A stretch of DNA of 64,000 nucleotides, taken from Chlorobiaceae bacterium. GTDB taxonomy: Bacteria; Bacteroidota; Chlorobiia; Chlorobiales; Chlorobiaceae. Positions 29,641 to 38,520 of this stretch are shown here, piece after piece; position 1 is the stretch's first letter, and each line of letters starts with the position of its first letter. The notes under the pieces are model-generated. The model was not told where the DNA came from, made no database searches, and saw only the letters and a program-made list of their open reading frames with translations. A program made the position numbers and the translations under genes. The DNA lies in assembly GCA_012972835.1 (NCBI GenBank), contig JABDHK010000004.1:89530-153529 (forward strand). The letters are read 5' to 3'.

Positions 29641-30048
29641 TCAACTAACAACAAGCGACACCAGGTAGGCGTCAATGTTTTCTATATCTATTTCAGACAA
29701 AGAGCTATTACCGCCTTTAGCTGGCATGTTTTTATAATCCATTATAGAGTGCTTGACAATTTGATCCCATCCATTATCTAAGCGTGATGTCCATGATTTT
29801 ATGTCACCTGGCTTTGGGGCTCCCATCACTGCATTATCATGACATATTGCACAGCCTGCTGATGAATAGTTTTTTTTCCCTGTGATGAGATTATATTTTT
29901 TTTCCAGAACTACTTTGGTAATCGTATTAGCATGAATTGGTGACTGAATTTTTTCCACGACTTTACCTGTAGCTTCTGCCTGAACATTTTTAAAAGTACT
30001 TAAACAAACTACTGAGAAAACTGCTGCTATTATAAACTTATATATCAT
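29641..30048 (-). CDS. Periplasmic mono-haem cytochrome c (c5-like)
   Basis: A 135-residue protein with a signal peptide cleaved near QA-E (residue 24). The haem motif CAICH is at residues 66-70 and the likely Met ligand is in NMPAKGG. GAPKPGDIKSW and the C-terminal LSEIDIENIDAYLV resemble class I cytochromes of the c5 type. It is immediately upstream of the Cyc2-like gene on the same strand, so it is a candidate periplasmic partner that carries electrons inward from the porin-cytochrome. Confidence 0.85.
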   Translation of the reverse strand: MIYKFIIAAVFSVVCLSTFKNVQAEATGKVVEKIQSPIHANTITKVVLEKKYNLITGKKNYSSAGCAICHDNAVMGAPKPGDIKSWTSRLDNGWDQIVKHSIMDYKNMPAKGGNSSLSEIDIENIDAYLVSLVVS

Positions 30049-30185
30049 GAACCCTTTGGTTAAATAATTGTTACGCTGTACGTTACATTTCTGCCTATAC
30101 GTATAGAGTCTACTAAAAAAATAAGTGATTGAAACAAGGTTGAGTGTTAAAACACTTCACCTTTAAGACATTGCGGACTGCACAT

Positions 30186-30208
30186 AAAAAAAACGGTGCA
30201 GAGCCGTT
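30186..30208 (-). terminator. Terminator between the DUF1566 gene and the cytochrome c gene
   Basis: In the minus direction an ACGG/CCGT stem with a short loop (30192-30208) is followed by a run of eight T. It lies about 200 bases after the DUF1566 stop. The remaining A/T-rich bases between 30049 and 30180 probably hold the promoter of the cytochrome operon; the rest of the gap up to 30402 shows nothing else. Confidence 0.65.
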
Positions 30209-30402
30209 GTTTTGTGAGTGGATTTCTATGTACTTACCTATCCTACCCTTGATAATATAAGTTTATCATAATTTTCAATATTTACAACATTTTTTTTCTT
30301 TACCATTATCAAATACACATCAGAAATAGTAACCGCCTTTTGGTTTATGGACAAAAGAGACAAATTCAAAACCATCAAACTGATCAATTTTTCAGCATTT
30401 GG

Positions 30403-30891
30403 TTAAAAGATACGCATTGGTCTTACATGGCTTGTGTTTGTCTTTTTTCCATCGAGCTGTTGGCCATTGCTGAAATCCTGTGCCCACGCTTTATTGTCAT
30501 CACTCTCCGAGGAACTCCAGTAATAGGTGTCCACAATACCACCAACACTGCTGCGATGGATATAGAACTGATTCAGCTGCTCCTTGTTCGGCAAAAACCA
30601 GTCGCAATACCCATCCAAAAACTTATTTGCAGCAACCTTGGCACCATACCAGTTAAAAAAACCTTCCCCCTTTCCAGAAGAGCCCGTCATATCTGCCTTG
30701 GCCGCAATAAGACCATGCTGACCGGTACCATCGACATAAATAACAACTCCGCCATTGAAGCTATCACCAATCTTCGGCGTAGCTGCAGAAGAAAGTGAAG
30801 AAAGAGTCACCATACTCAGACCGGCCAGAAGGAATACGGTCAATAGCCGGGTAACATATTTTTTTTCATAACGTGTCATGAGTCGATCCAT
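30403..30891 (-). CDS. Secreted DUF1566 (Lcl-type) protein
   Basis: A 162-residue exported protein. A signal peptide (LLTVFLLAGLSMVTLSSLSSAA) is followed by a domain with GDSFNGGVVIYVDGTGQHGLIAA, DWFLPNKEQLNQFY and YYWSSSESDDNKAWAQDF, ending in VRPMRIF. This is the DUF1566 pattern (distantly related to C-type-lectin/FGE-like folds). The role is unknown. It stands alone; the nearest plausible promoter is in the 30892-31190 gap. Confidence 0.85.
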   Translation of the reverse strand: MDRLMTRYEKKYVTRLLTVFLLAGLSMVTLSSLSSAATPKIGDSFNGGVVIYVDGTGQHGLIAAKADMTGSSGKGEGFFNWYGAKVAANKFLDGYCDWFLPNKEQLNQFYIHRSSVGGIVDTYYWSSSESDDNKAWAQDFSNGQQLDGKKTNTSHVRPMRIF

Positions 30892-31199
30892 TTACAATTA
30901 ACAGAGTAACTATCATCCTGAGGCTCTATGCCATTAATATAATGGGGGGGCAGGAAAAAAAATATTGGTATAACAAAGTTTTTATCAAAATCACAGTTCT
31001 TTTATTTTGAACATAAAGATTACCATACCCGCAAAACCGAGCAGCCCTCTCAAAAAATATCGCTTGACTGAGGTGGGACAAATCGAAATCAAAAAAATTC
31101 TTCGATATCCGATGAGCTACTTCACCAAATTGTTGACAATAACCGTGTAAACCATCGCAAATAGTATTGAGAGCAGGTTGCCGGTGAGGAAGTAGGTAT
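30892..31199. other. Gap between the DUF1566 gene and the satD remnant
   Basis: About 300 bases with no gene I can support. A minus-strand open frame continues from the satD C-terminal remnant through most of it, but past about 31210 its sequence no longer resembles SatD or any family I know. A run of seven G at 30944-30951 followed by an A-run is visible. Confidence 0.4.
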
Positions 31200-31733
31200 T
31201 TTATATTTGATTTGTTTGGTCCTCGCTCAATCGAGTGCTGATCAACATAGAGATTCCTATGCCGTTTGCAGACCTGGCTGCGGTTCTTGCCATGCGCCAC
31301 CGCAACGGCTTCGTTATTTTGACTCCGCATCATGTCGAACAATAAGCTGGCATCTTCGCACTTCCAGTCGCGCGTCAGCGCAAACATGACTTCAAGAAGT
31401 TTGCTCAACTGCAAGGACAAACGTTGATTAGGTAGTTAAATACGGAAGCGAGACCGTCTCCGGCTTTTGTCCGCTTGTTCCTCGCGAGCTTCAGAAAGCC
31501 CAGGTCCGAGCATCCTCCAACCAAATCAGAACCTTCACGGCATCAAGCAGAGTACTCAATACACCTTGAAACTCGTCGCCAAGTGTGATTGTCAGAGGCG
31601 ACAGTATACCCTCAGAGAAGACCGTGTTTGCTGTACCTACAAGATTCTCAAATTCTCTCATGAGTTGCTGAGGATCTCTGCTCCGACTCGCGATGACATC
31701 AGCCATAACCACATAATAGTTGGGCATGTACAC
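31200..31733 (-). pseudogene. satD-like gene with internal deletion
   Basis: Two pieces of a SatD-family gene lie in order. The N-terminal piece (31733-31491, 80 codons: MYMPNYYVVMADVIASRSRDPQQLMREFENLV to DAVKVLIWLED) ends in a stop. The C-terminal piece starts near 31420 in another frame (ALTRDWKCEDASLLFDMM, then GKNRSQVCKRHRNL, an HTH-like end). SatD proteins are about 200-220 residues as I recall. Only about 70 bases separate the pieces, so roughly 60-70 codons of the middle are missing. It is a decayed gene; no DUF3307 partner is seen. Confidence 0.65.
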
Positions 31734-32008
31734 CTCGTATGACTATTTCTAAAAAACATATTTTGGTATCACAAATACTGACCCTTATATATTTGATTCA
31801 CCTATAATGATACCAATTTTCAGGTATAGCAATCTACGAATACTAAGAAATATACATGCTTTTCGGCAATATTACATCAACAGCGTCAATTATCATTATC
31901 ACTGAGCATAACATTTATAATAAGATCATCAATCCCGCTTTGCATCAATTACTATGAACTTGCTACGAATAATGTGAACAGGGAAAGAAAAATTTTCTCA
32001 TTGGCGAT

Positions 32009-33052
32009 CTATATCGCAGCCCTTGATGAAATAGCCCTTTTAACCATCTTCTCTACATTAGGTTCCATTTTTACTGGCAACAACACAATGTCAGGATGCT
32101 GTTGGGCATAAACACGAAATATTTCGTCTGCAAATGCCTGGCCTATAGCCGACACCCCGACAAAATCAAAAATTACATGCTTGAACCTCTCTACACGAAC
32201 CAGCACCCTTTTCGCCTGAGATCGAGATACAAGTTTCTCATTTTCGTATTGCGCTAACCGAACAGGGATAACTGTTTTGTTAAACTGAAATTCATCTGGC
32301 CCAGCATAATCATCAAAAACTGTCTGAATATCACGCGTCGAATTTCTCTCGATGAGCATATATACCGCAGTACCAGCTTCATTCCTGGAAAACTCTGACT
32401 CCAGGATATAATCAAATGTAAAGTGATCATCATGACAAAACCTCACACCTTTTGAATCAATTTCGAACTCATCAAATACCCGCGAGGTAAAGAATATCCC
32501 TTCGCCTGTATGATTATCCATGTCTGTGGTCAATTTTCCTTTAGATAATTCAAAGAGAGCCTGGCGCTCATCACTCAGATTACACAATCTCCTGATCTTC
32601 CTGAAAATGCCCTCACCATCATCAGCTACAATGATGATGACTTTTTCCTTATCTCTTAAAACAGAGACAGAAACATGTTTCCCGCCAGAATGATCAATGA
32701 CGTTATTGAGCATTTCAGTAAAACCATAGTGACATATATCAACAATGTTTTCAGGCAGACCGTCTACTACAAATGAATAGTGATCCCTCCAAACTACATC
32801 TTCTGTTAATGCATCGGCGAGAGAAAACAGCGACTTGTGCCCCCTTATATCTCCTAAAAAATATTGTTTTCCCTTCCCGGTACCACTGGATTGCAACCAC
32901 CCCTTTTGTTCAAGGCGTTGCACATGGTTATGTACTGCTTGAGGGGTTATAGAGAATATTGTGGCAATATGCTGAGCAATATCAGCAGGATGGTACCTGA
33001 CATCACTGACGATTTGACGCCGTATTTCCTCGCCCCTTTCTTTATTATTCAC
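32009..33052 (-). CDS. HTH - histidine-kinase-like ATPase - STAS-like (DUF4325) regulator
   Basis: A 347-residue protein with three parts. Residues about 1-65 form a winged HTH (AQHIATIFSITPQAVHNHVQRLEQKGWL). Residues about 100-250 form a GHKL ATPase with the N box TEMLNNVIDHS, G1 DDGEGI and G2-like GEGIFFTS. The last 90 residues are a DUF4325/STAS-like domain (ERFKHVIFDFVGVSAIGQAFADEIFRVY). There is no dimerisation His box, so it is not a classical kinase; it resembles anti-sigma/anti-anti-sigma switches fused to a DNA-binding domain. The start is GTG 33052 with AAAGGAT 5 bases upstream, and that site is part of a palindrome, which suggests autoregulation. Confidence 0.82.
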   Translation of the reverse strand: MNNKERGEEIRRQIVSDVRYHPADIAQHIATIFSITPQAVHNHVQRLEQKGWLQSSGTGKGKQYFLGDIRGHKSLFSLADALTEDVVWRDHYSFVVDGLPENIVDICHYGFTEMLNNVIDHSGGKHVSVSVLRDKEKVIIIVADDGEGIFRKIRRLCNLSDERQALFELSKGKLTTDMDNHTGEGIFFTSRVFDEFEIDSKGVRFCHDDHFTFDYILESEFSRNEAGTAVYMLIERNSTRDIQTVFDDYAGPDEFQFNKTVIPVRLAQYENEKLVSRSQAKRVLVRVERFKHVIFDFVGVSAIGQAFADEIFRVYAQQHPDIVLLPVKMEPNVEKMVKRAISSRAAI

Positions 33053-33057
33053 GCTTT

Positions 33058-33131
33058 ATCCTTTAAGAAAACTGTTTTCTTAAAGGATAAGTGTTTCTTT
33101 CTTAAAGGACAAAAACTATTTCTTAACGGAT
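33058..33131. promoter_or_regulatory. Operator-like repeat array upstream of the HTH-ATPase gene
   Basis: A perfect 14-bp inverted repeat (33058-33071 and 33075-33088, 3-base spacer) covers the ribosome binding site of the HTH gene. The right arm motif TTTCTTAAAGGA recurs as direct copies at 33098-33110 and, with one change, at 33119-33131. Copies are 22 and 21 bases apart, which is two helical turns, so bound proteins would sit on one DNA face. It probably binds the HTH protein itself. Confidence 0.7.
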
Positions 33132-33222
33132 GAAAAAGCTTTTTTCTCGCATAACGTATGAGCTAAGCAGGATGCTTGAGCGAGTGGCTTGATATATAAA
33201 ACAGGAGATTGCATCCGGTTTT

Positions 33223-34686
33223 TTACATCCTTTCAAAATCGATAAATCCACGTTCGACATCTGCCAGAACAAGTTTTACGGTAATCTCCTGACCAACCTT
33301 GATTTTCCCGATCTTGCTTATCAGTCGGCCTTCTGCTGGCGGTGTCACTATTCTTACCCATGTGCCTTTATCTGCATGGCCGGTAACAATGCCATGAAAA
33401 TGATGACCAATCATTGGCCCAAGCAACAATGCCGCTTCGGACTTGCGCACACGGCGCTCTACTTTCCTGGCGGCATCCTCTTGGCGTGTACAATGTGCTG
33501 CCAGATATTCAAGTTCATCGACGTTATAGGGGGAAGGACTATTGGTGAGGATTGCCTTCATCATCCTCAAGGTTATTAAATCAGGAAAGCGTCTGTTTGG
33601 TGCAGTTGAATGAGTATAATCACGTTCAGCCAGACCAAAATGTCCATAGGTGTGCTCTCCCGGCATTTCTACCACATATTCTCCTGATCCCATCAGCTTG
33701 ATAATAACCAGGGAAAGGTCTGGAAAACGTAATGGATCAGCTTCATGCCTTGCCGCCAGAAAATTCTCAAGCGCCATGGCACTTGGTTCATAGGGCAATG
33801 AATATCCGTATTCATGTGCGACCTCTACGATACGCATCCATCGTTCAGGTGACTTCACAACCCGGCGAAGCGATGCACCTCCTCGGTCAGCCAAAAAATG
33901 CGCAGTACAGGAATTGGTTGCTATCATGAACTCTTCAATTAACTGTCGGGCCCGATTCTGTTCCTGTTGTTTGATTGCAACAACATGTTCGCCTTCAAAA
34001 ACTGCCTCTGGCTGAAAGGTCGGAAATTCAAGAGAACCTTTTTTGTGCCTGTGCAGCCGTAATTCTTGCGCCACACGATCCTGACAGCGCAACTGATTCT
34101 CCATCCCCGACACAACCGAAGCTGCCGGTGGCAGATCACCGTCACCTTCAATCCAGGCAGAGAGGGCATCATAGGCAAGTTGTGCCTTATTCTTCACCAA
34201 TGCACGTTCAACCGTTGAGCTTATCACCGCTCCATGACCATCTATCTTCATAATGGTGACCAGTGCAAGCCGGTTCTGATCTTGATTAAGAGAGGTCAGA
34301 TCGGTCGAAAGGCGCAATGGCAACATCGGAAACACGTGTGCAGAGGTATAGACTGAAGTTGTATTGTTCTGTGCATGATTATCAACTGCTGAGCCCTTTT
34401 TGACAAGAGCATCAACATCGGCTACGGCTACATAGATGATGACTGAGAGGTCACTCTGCACCTCACATGCCGTTAACTGATCAAGATCAAGAGAGTCATC
34501 ATTGTCGATGGAGCACCAGAGCAACGAGGTAAGATCAAGAATATCCACACCACTCTCACTGCCTGGCCCGTTTATTGACGCTATCTGTCTCTCTACCTGG
34601 AGTGAAAATGCCGGTTCCAATCCATTGATCAGCATCGCATCGGTTGCAATTCTAACAATATCTGATTTGCCAAATTTTCTATGCAT
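33223..34686 (-). CDS. RNB-domain (RNase II/R family) ribonuclease
   Basis: A 487-residue protein with an RNB catalytic domain and a C-terminal S1-like segment (GTWVRIVTPPAEGRLISKIGKIKVGQEITVKLV). The substrate-binding block is HSTAPNRRFPDLITLR, the equivalent of HFTSPIRRYPDL. The active-site Asp cluster reads SIDNDDSLDLDQL: the Asp equivalents of RNase II D201, D207 and D209 are kept, but D210 is Gln. The N-terminal cold-shock domains of RNase II/R are reduced or absent. It likely degrades RNA 3' to 5', but the Gln may alter activity. It is downstream of the unknown gene at 34745. Confidence 0.88.
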   Translation of the reverse strand: MHRKFGKSDIVRIATDAMLINGLEPAFSLQVERQIASINGPGSESGVDILDLTSLLWCSIDNDDSLDLDQLTACEVQSDLSVIIYVAVADVDALVKKGSAVDNHAQNNTTSVYTSAHVFPMLPLRLSTDLTSLNQDQNRLALVTIMKIDGHGAVISSTVERALVKNKAQLAYDALSAWIEGDGDLPPAASVVSGMENQLRCQDRVAQELRLHRHKKGSLEFPTFQPEAVFEGEHVVAIKQQEQNRARQLIEEFMIATNSCTAHFLADRGGASLRRVVKSPERWMRIVEVAHEYGYSLPYEPSAMALENFLAARHEADPLRFPDLSLVIIKLMGSGEYVVEMPGEHTYGHFGLAERDYTHSTAPNRRFPDLITLRMMKAILTNSPSPYNVDELEYLAAHCTRQEDAARKVERRVRKSEAALLLGPMIGHHFHGIVTGHADKGTWVRIVTPPAEGRLISKIGKIKVGQEITVKLVLADVERGFIDFERM

Positions 34687-34744
34687 GTCACTCCCTGGAT
34701 AGTTTCAAAGTGATGTTTTACGTCGCAGCAACGCAAACGCCCGA

Positions 34745-35257
34745 TTAAGAGTGCTGGTTGAAGACTGTTTTGGCGATAGCATGCCGGATCATATCCCTAG
34801 TTGTAAATGCTGAGTGAATGAGGCGGACACGTTGTTCAATACCCGTCTGGCCTTTTTGCCGGGCACAGATTTCGCGCAACTGAGGGGCAAACCCTACGCC
34901 AATAAGCCGGATTCCTTCCAGTATACCTGTTGTTGCTTCTACAAGAAAAATTGCAATGGCATTTGTTTCGGACGACAGCCAGAGCTTGCGGGTTTTATCA
35001 TCAAATCTTGATATATCAAAGGAGATATCAATACTGAATCCTCCTCCGAAATCCACGATCAGAAAAGGAATATCGCGCTGTGCAAAGAGTGACGCGGTGA
35101 TTGTTCCTGTTGTAAAAAGTTTCTTTTCTTTGCGCGCAATATTTTTGAGTGACATCAGGATATGGAAAAACCCTTCTGTCGGTATCGCCACATTCATTTC
35201 CCGACCAGTACAGTATTCTTCATGGGGAAAAAGTTGTCCTACCGTGTACGCATCCAT
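34745..35257 (-). CDS. Hypothetical protein
   Basis: A 170-residue protein without a recognised family. It has no signal peptide or membrane segment. The middle (IPFLIVDFGGGFSIDISFDISRFDDKTRKLWLSSETNAIAIFLVE) looks like a beta-rich domain, followed by helices. It is 58 bases upstream of the RNB gene on the same strand, so they may be transcribed together. An internal ATG (MNVAIPTEGF) is an alternative start. Confidence 0.6.
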   Translation of the reverse strand: MDAYTVGQLFPHEEYCTGREMNVAIPTEGFFHILMSLKNIARKEKKLFTTGTITASLFAQRDIPFLIVDFGGGFSIDISFDISRFDDKTRKLWLSSETNAIAIFLVEATTGILEGIRLIGVGFAPQLREICARQKGQTGIEQRVRLIHSAFTTRDMIRHAIAKTVFNQHS

Positions 35258-35347
35258 AATTCTGAAGGTTGTGTCCGCTTGGTACCTGAGTGTTTAGCTG
35301 TAAGGTAAAAAAAGGATTCAAAAATATTTACGCTCATCACACACTTC

Positions 35348-36100
35348 TCAGTCCTGATACACCACCGGATCCGGCAAATCGATCATGGGATTGAGACGAA
35401 CCGCCAGAGAGAAAAGATAGGGGTAATCCTCCTTGAGATGCTGCATATAGAGGATCCATTCCCGGATCAGATGACCAAAAACCCGCTTTATGTCGCCATT
35501 GATGTGCTCTTTGTCGCTCGGAGGAATACGATCGAACGACTCCCGAGCCTCAAACTCTTCAACGATATGAAACGCTGCCCAGAGAAGATCAGTAAAATTT
35601 TCATGCTCAAGCAGATTCTGGTTTTCCAGCAGGCTCAGGAGGAAGTTCCGTTTTCCGGCCATGAACTGCTTCAGGCAGGGAAGGGCGTCACTATCGATGC
35701 TGATCCTGATGTTGCTTTGGCGCAGATAGTCGAGCGCCGCGTCAAAATCCTGTTTTTTCCATGATCCGGTCATACGCAGGCGGTTTTTCAGATCCTCGCT
35801 TCCGACCACATGTTCCGACAACTCTTTCAGCAGACGGTTGCCAAATTCACTGAAAAAGACACCGATGACCATGTTCAGTTTTCTCATTACCGATTGGCGC
35901 TCCCTTTCCCTGAGCACCCTTTCGAAGAGGAGCGTGACGACGATGATGTAAATGGGCAGGAAGGCGAAATTGCCGAGAAAGCTGGCTGATATTTCCCTCA
36001 CGTTGCCGAAAATACTGAAGTCAATACCATAAAGAGCCAGCGAGATGGTAAAAAGGGCGGACACCGTCCACACCTTGTTCATAAACAGTTTATTAAACAT
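35348..36100 (-). CDS. Hypothetical membrane protein with cytoplasmic helical domain
   Basis: A 250-residue protein with two N-terminal membrane segments (about residues 10-30 and 42-62), then a basic stretch (ERVLRERERQSVMRKL) and a long helical domain rich in Leu and Glu. No family is recognised. The layout suggests a membrane-anchored sensor or effector, but nothing more can be said. It stands between the RNB group and the decayed toxin-antitoxin pair. Confidence 0.65.
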   Translation of the reverse strand: MFNKLFMNKVWTVSALFTISLALYGIDFSIFGNVREISASFLGNFAFLPIYIIVVTLLFERVLRERERQSVMRKLNMVIGVFFSEFGNRLLKELSEHVVGSEDLKNRLRMTGSWKKQDFDAALDYLRQSNIRISIDSDALPCLKQFMAGKRNFLLSLLENQNLLEHENFTDLLWAAFHIVEEFEARESFDRIPPSDKEHINGDIKRVFGHLIREWILYMQHLKEDYPYLFSLAVRLNPMIDLPDPVVYQD

Positions 36101-36194
36101 GAATACCCGTTATTTTAACCGCAACAAAACAACCTTAAAAACCTTGCATATTAAACAAACAGGCAATAGCATTTCAACGTTCGCTGAGAAGTGT

Positions 36195-36458
36195 CAGCCA
36201 TAATGAGTCCAGAGACGGATAATTTTGATTATGCGCACTCTCTCATAGATCTGATACACAATTACAATGCTGGCTATTCAATCTTCTTGAATAGGCTCCG
36301 AAAAGATCACCGACAAGTTTCTCAAAAGACGGGAGATTTTGGAAAGGATTTTTTTGAAGAATTTCATACCAATCCTGTGCTTTAGCCTTCAATCCAGCAG
36401 ATGCAAGTGTTTTAGCATCCTTTTGAGCCTGCTTGGTATAGACAAGCTGCCAATTCAC
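36195..36458 (-). pseudogene. yoeB: Frameshifted YoeB/Txe-type toxin
   Basis: The first 65 codons from a GTG start (NWQLVYTKQAQKDAK, PSFEKLVGDL, GAYSRRLNSQH) are a Txe/YoeB mRNA interferase. After QH the frame runs into a stop. Reading one base further on, the expected end continues as VIVYQIYERVRIIKIIRLW then THYG and a stop at 36195. A single extra T (A on the plus strand) at 36266-36267 explains the break. The catalytic C-terminal residues are therefore out of frame and the toxin is dead, unless read by frameshifting. Confidence 0.82.
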
Positions 36459-36568
36459 CAGTCAAGCTTTTAGGAACACTCAGAGATCTGCGAATTAAGG
36501 CCTTCTTGAATTAATTCACGCATACCCGGAAGGGAGACAAGATGCAATGTTTTCAAAGCTAAACACAC
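36455..36568 (-). pseudogene. Remnant of YefM-type antitoxin
   Basis: Directly upstream of the toxin, a frame reads LHLVSLPGMRELIQEGLN, then SQISECS, a TAA stop, then KLDW and TGA. This is the C-terminal end of a YefM/Phd antitoxin as found next to YoeB, with one premature stop and no N-terminal DNA-binding half (a stop precedes at 36569-36571). The final TGA overlaps the toxin GTG, the usual coupling in such pairs. Confidence 0.75.
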
Positions 36569-36740
36569 TCAATAAAACTGGGCAGAATTTATAACTATTT
36601 CTATCTAATTTTAACTTTTATTAAGTGGTATGGTAGAGATTTAAGCGTTTTTAACTATAAATCACATATTTTAACTTTATTGCCGCAATTGTAAGCCGTT
36701 TCATTATTATAAACCTGATTCTGAAGCATTGGAGAGCATC

Positions 36741-38237
36741 ATGGCACAGGCAAGAAATGCAGGGTACCGGTTCCTGACCGATAGATACAAACTGAAGCAC
36801 ATCGCTCACTGGCGATCTTCTTTTGTTACTGACGCAAAGACGGGACGTCACTCTATCATTGATGACGATGTGTGGGATGAGTTCTATCCCGCAAGAAACT
36901 GGCCAGGAGAAAGAGCGTGCGACCATCTGGAATTTGCCATCAAATACGATGGAATCAATCTTGCTCTCCTGTGCTCTCTCTTCCGCCACATCGAGCCTCA
37001 GGAACTGGCAGATTTCATTCTGGAACACCCCGTCAGCATTCCACGCCGCAAGCTCTGGTTTCTGTATGAATTTCTTACTGGTACTCTTCTTCCTTTGGAG
37101 GATGCCGACAAAGGAAACTACATCCTGTTACTTGACCCTGAAGAATATTATACGCTGAAGAACGGAGTACGCAGTTCAAGGCAACGCGTGATCAACAACC
37201 TTACCGGAACAGTGGCCTTCTGCCCCCTCATCCGCCGAACCAACCGGCTTAAACAGGTCGAGCAGACAAACTTCATCGAGCAGTGTGCCCATATTCTCGA
37301 TGCCTATCCACCTGAACTTCTGCGCAGAGCGCTCAGCTATCTCTATACAAAGGAAACCAAGTCATCCTTTGCAATTGAGCATATCAAACCAACTCCTTCG
37401 AGAAGAGAGAAATTCGTCTCCCTGCTCACACTTGCAGAAACAGATGATTTCTGTGAGCGCTCAAGGCTTCTTGAGCTGCAGAACATGATTGTCGATTCGC
37501 GTTTTGCCGATACAGAGTTCCGCACCATTCAGAATTATGTAGGCCAGACAATTACCTTTCAAAAGGAGATCGTTCATTATATCGCACCTAAACCCGAAGA
37601 TGTTGAGTCCCTGATAGAAGGGTTGGTGGAAGCCCACCAAAAAATGCATGCCGGTGATATCCCGGCCATTGTCCATGCCGCCACAATTGCATACGGTTTT
37701 GTTTTTATCCACCCCTTTTCCGATGGCAACGGACGTATCCATCGTTTTTTGATTCACAACATTCTGGCCAGGCGTGGGTTCACTCCCAAGGGGCTGATGA
37801 TTCCTGTCTCGGCAGCAATGCTGAATAATCCGGCAGCGTATGATCAATCACTGGAAACGTTTTCAAGGCCACTCCTGCAGCAGATTGAGTACACGTTCGA
37901 TGCTATGGGAAAGATTCAGGTTCAGAATGAAACAGCCCATTGGTATCGCTACATCGATATGACAGCACAAGCCGAGGCTTTGCTTGGATTTATTTCGGAA
38001 ACCATCTCCAGAGAACTGATCGAAGAACTCGACTTTCTTGTCATGTACAACAAAGCCAAAGGCGCCATTCAGGAGATCGTTGACCTGCCGGACCGGCAGA
38101 TTGACTTTTTCATTAACTTTTGCATCAGCAACAACGGGAAATTATCTGCGCGGAAACGGGAAAGCCATTTTGAAAAGCTGACAGAGCAGGAAATCACAGG
38201 CATGGAAGAAGCGGTAAAAAAATCATTTTCACTGTGA
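36741..38237 (+). CDS. Fic family protein (AMPylation-type enzyme)
   Basis: A 498-residue Fic protein. The active-site motif HPFSDGNGRIHR is complete, with the catalytic His at residue 324, so it can transfer AMP or a similar group to a protein target. An inhibitory helix of class II Fic, (S/T)xxxE(G/N), is seen upstream as SFAIEH, with His in the last place. The N-terminal 200 residues and C-terminal 120 residues have no named domain. ATG 36741 follows GGAGAG 4 bases away. It is next to the decayed toxin-antitoxin pair and an Rpn nuclease, within accessory DNA. Confidence 0.88.
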   Translation: MAQARNAGYRFLTDRYKLKHIAHWRSSFVTDAKTGRHSIIDDDVWDEFYPARNWPGERACDHLEFAIKYDGINLALLCSLFRHIEPQELADFILEHPVSIPRRKLWFLYEFLTGTLLPLEDADKGNYILLLDPEEYYTLKNGVRSSRQRVINNLTGTVAFCPLIRRTNRLKQVEQTNFIEQCAHILDAYPPELLRRALSYLYTKETKSSFAIEHIKPTPSRREKFVSLLTLAETDDFCERSRLLELQNMIVDSRFADTEFRTIQNYVGQTITFQKEIVHYIAPKPEDVESLIEGLVEAHQKMHAGDIPAIVHAATIAYGFVFIHPFSDGNGRIHRFLIHNILARRGFTPKGLMIPVSAAMLNNPAAYDQSLETFSRPLLQQIEYTFDAMGKIQVQNETAHWYRYIDMTAQAEALLGFISETISRELIEELDFLVMYNKAKGAIQEIVDLPDRQIDFFINFCISNNGKLSARKRESHFEKLTEQEITGMEEAVKKSFSL

Positions 38238-38520
38238 GCTGGGCAAAGGCAATCCCTGAATATCTGGAGAAGCTGTGGCTACCGTTTGATAAGAATACCT
38301 TTTTTTTATACGCTATTGAGTGAATAAATATTTGAACGGGTTTGTTCGAACAAACCATATTTAACATTAACTTTTTTTTATTCTCAAAATAGCGTTTTAT
38401 TACAGAAACTCAATAAGCAAGCTTGGCAAACGGCAGGTGGTGGGGTGTCGAAGTAATCCCATTTGCGTTCTGCCAGTACTATTCAGTAAACGATGATTTT
38501 CTCAAAACAGAGACACAAAG

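Noticed and set aside
31207..31389. 60-codon plus-strand frame with CGSCH-like text
   Set aside because: It lies antisense to the satD C-terminal remnant; the cysteine pattern is accidental and no signal peptide exists.
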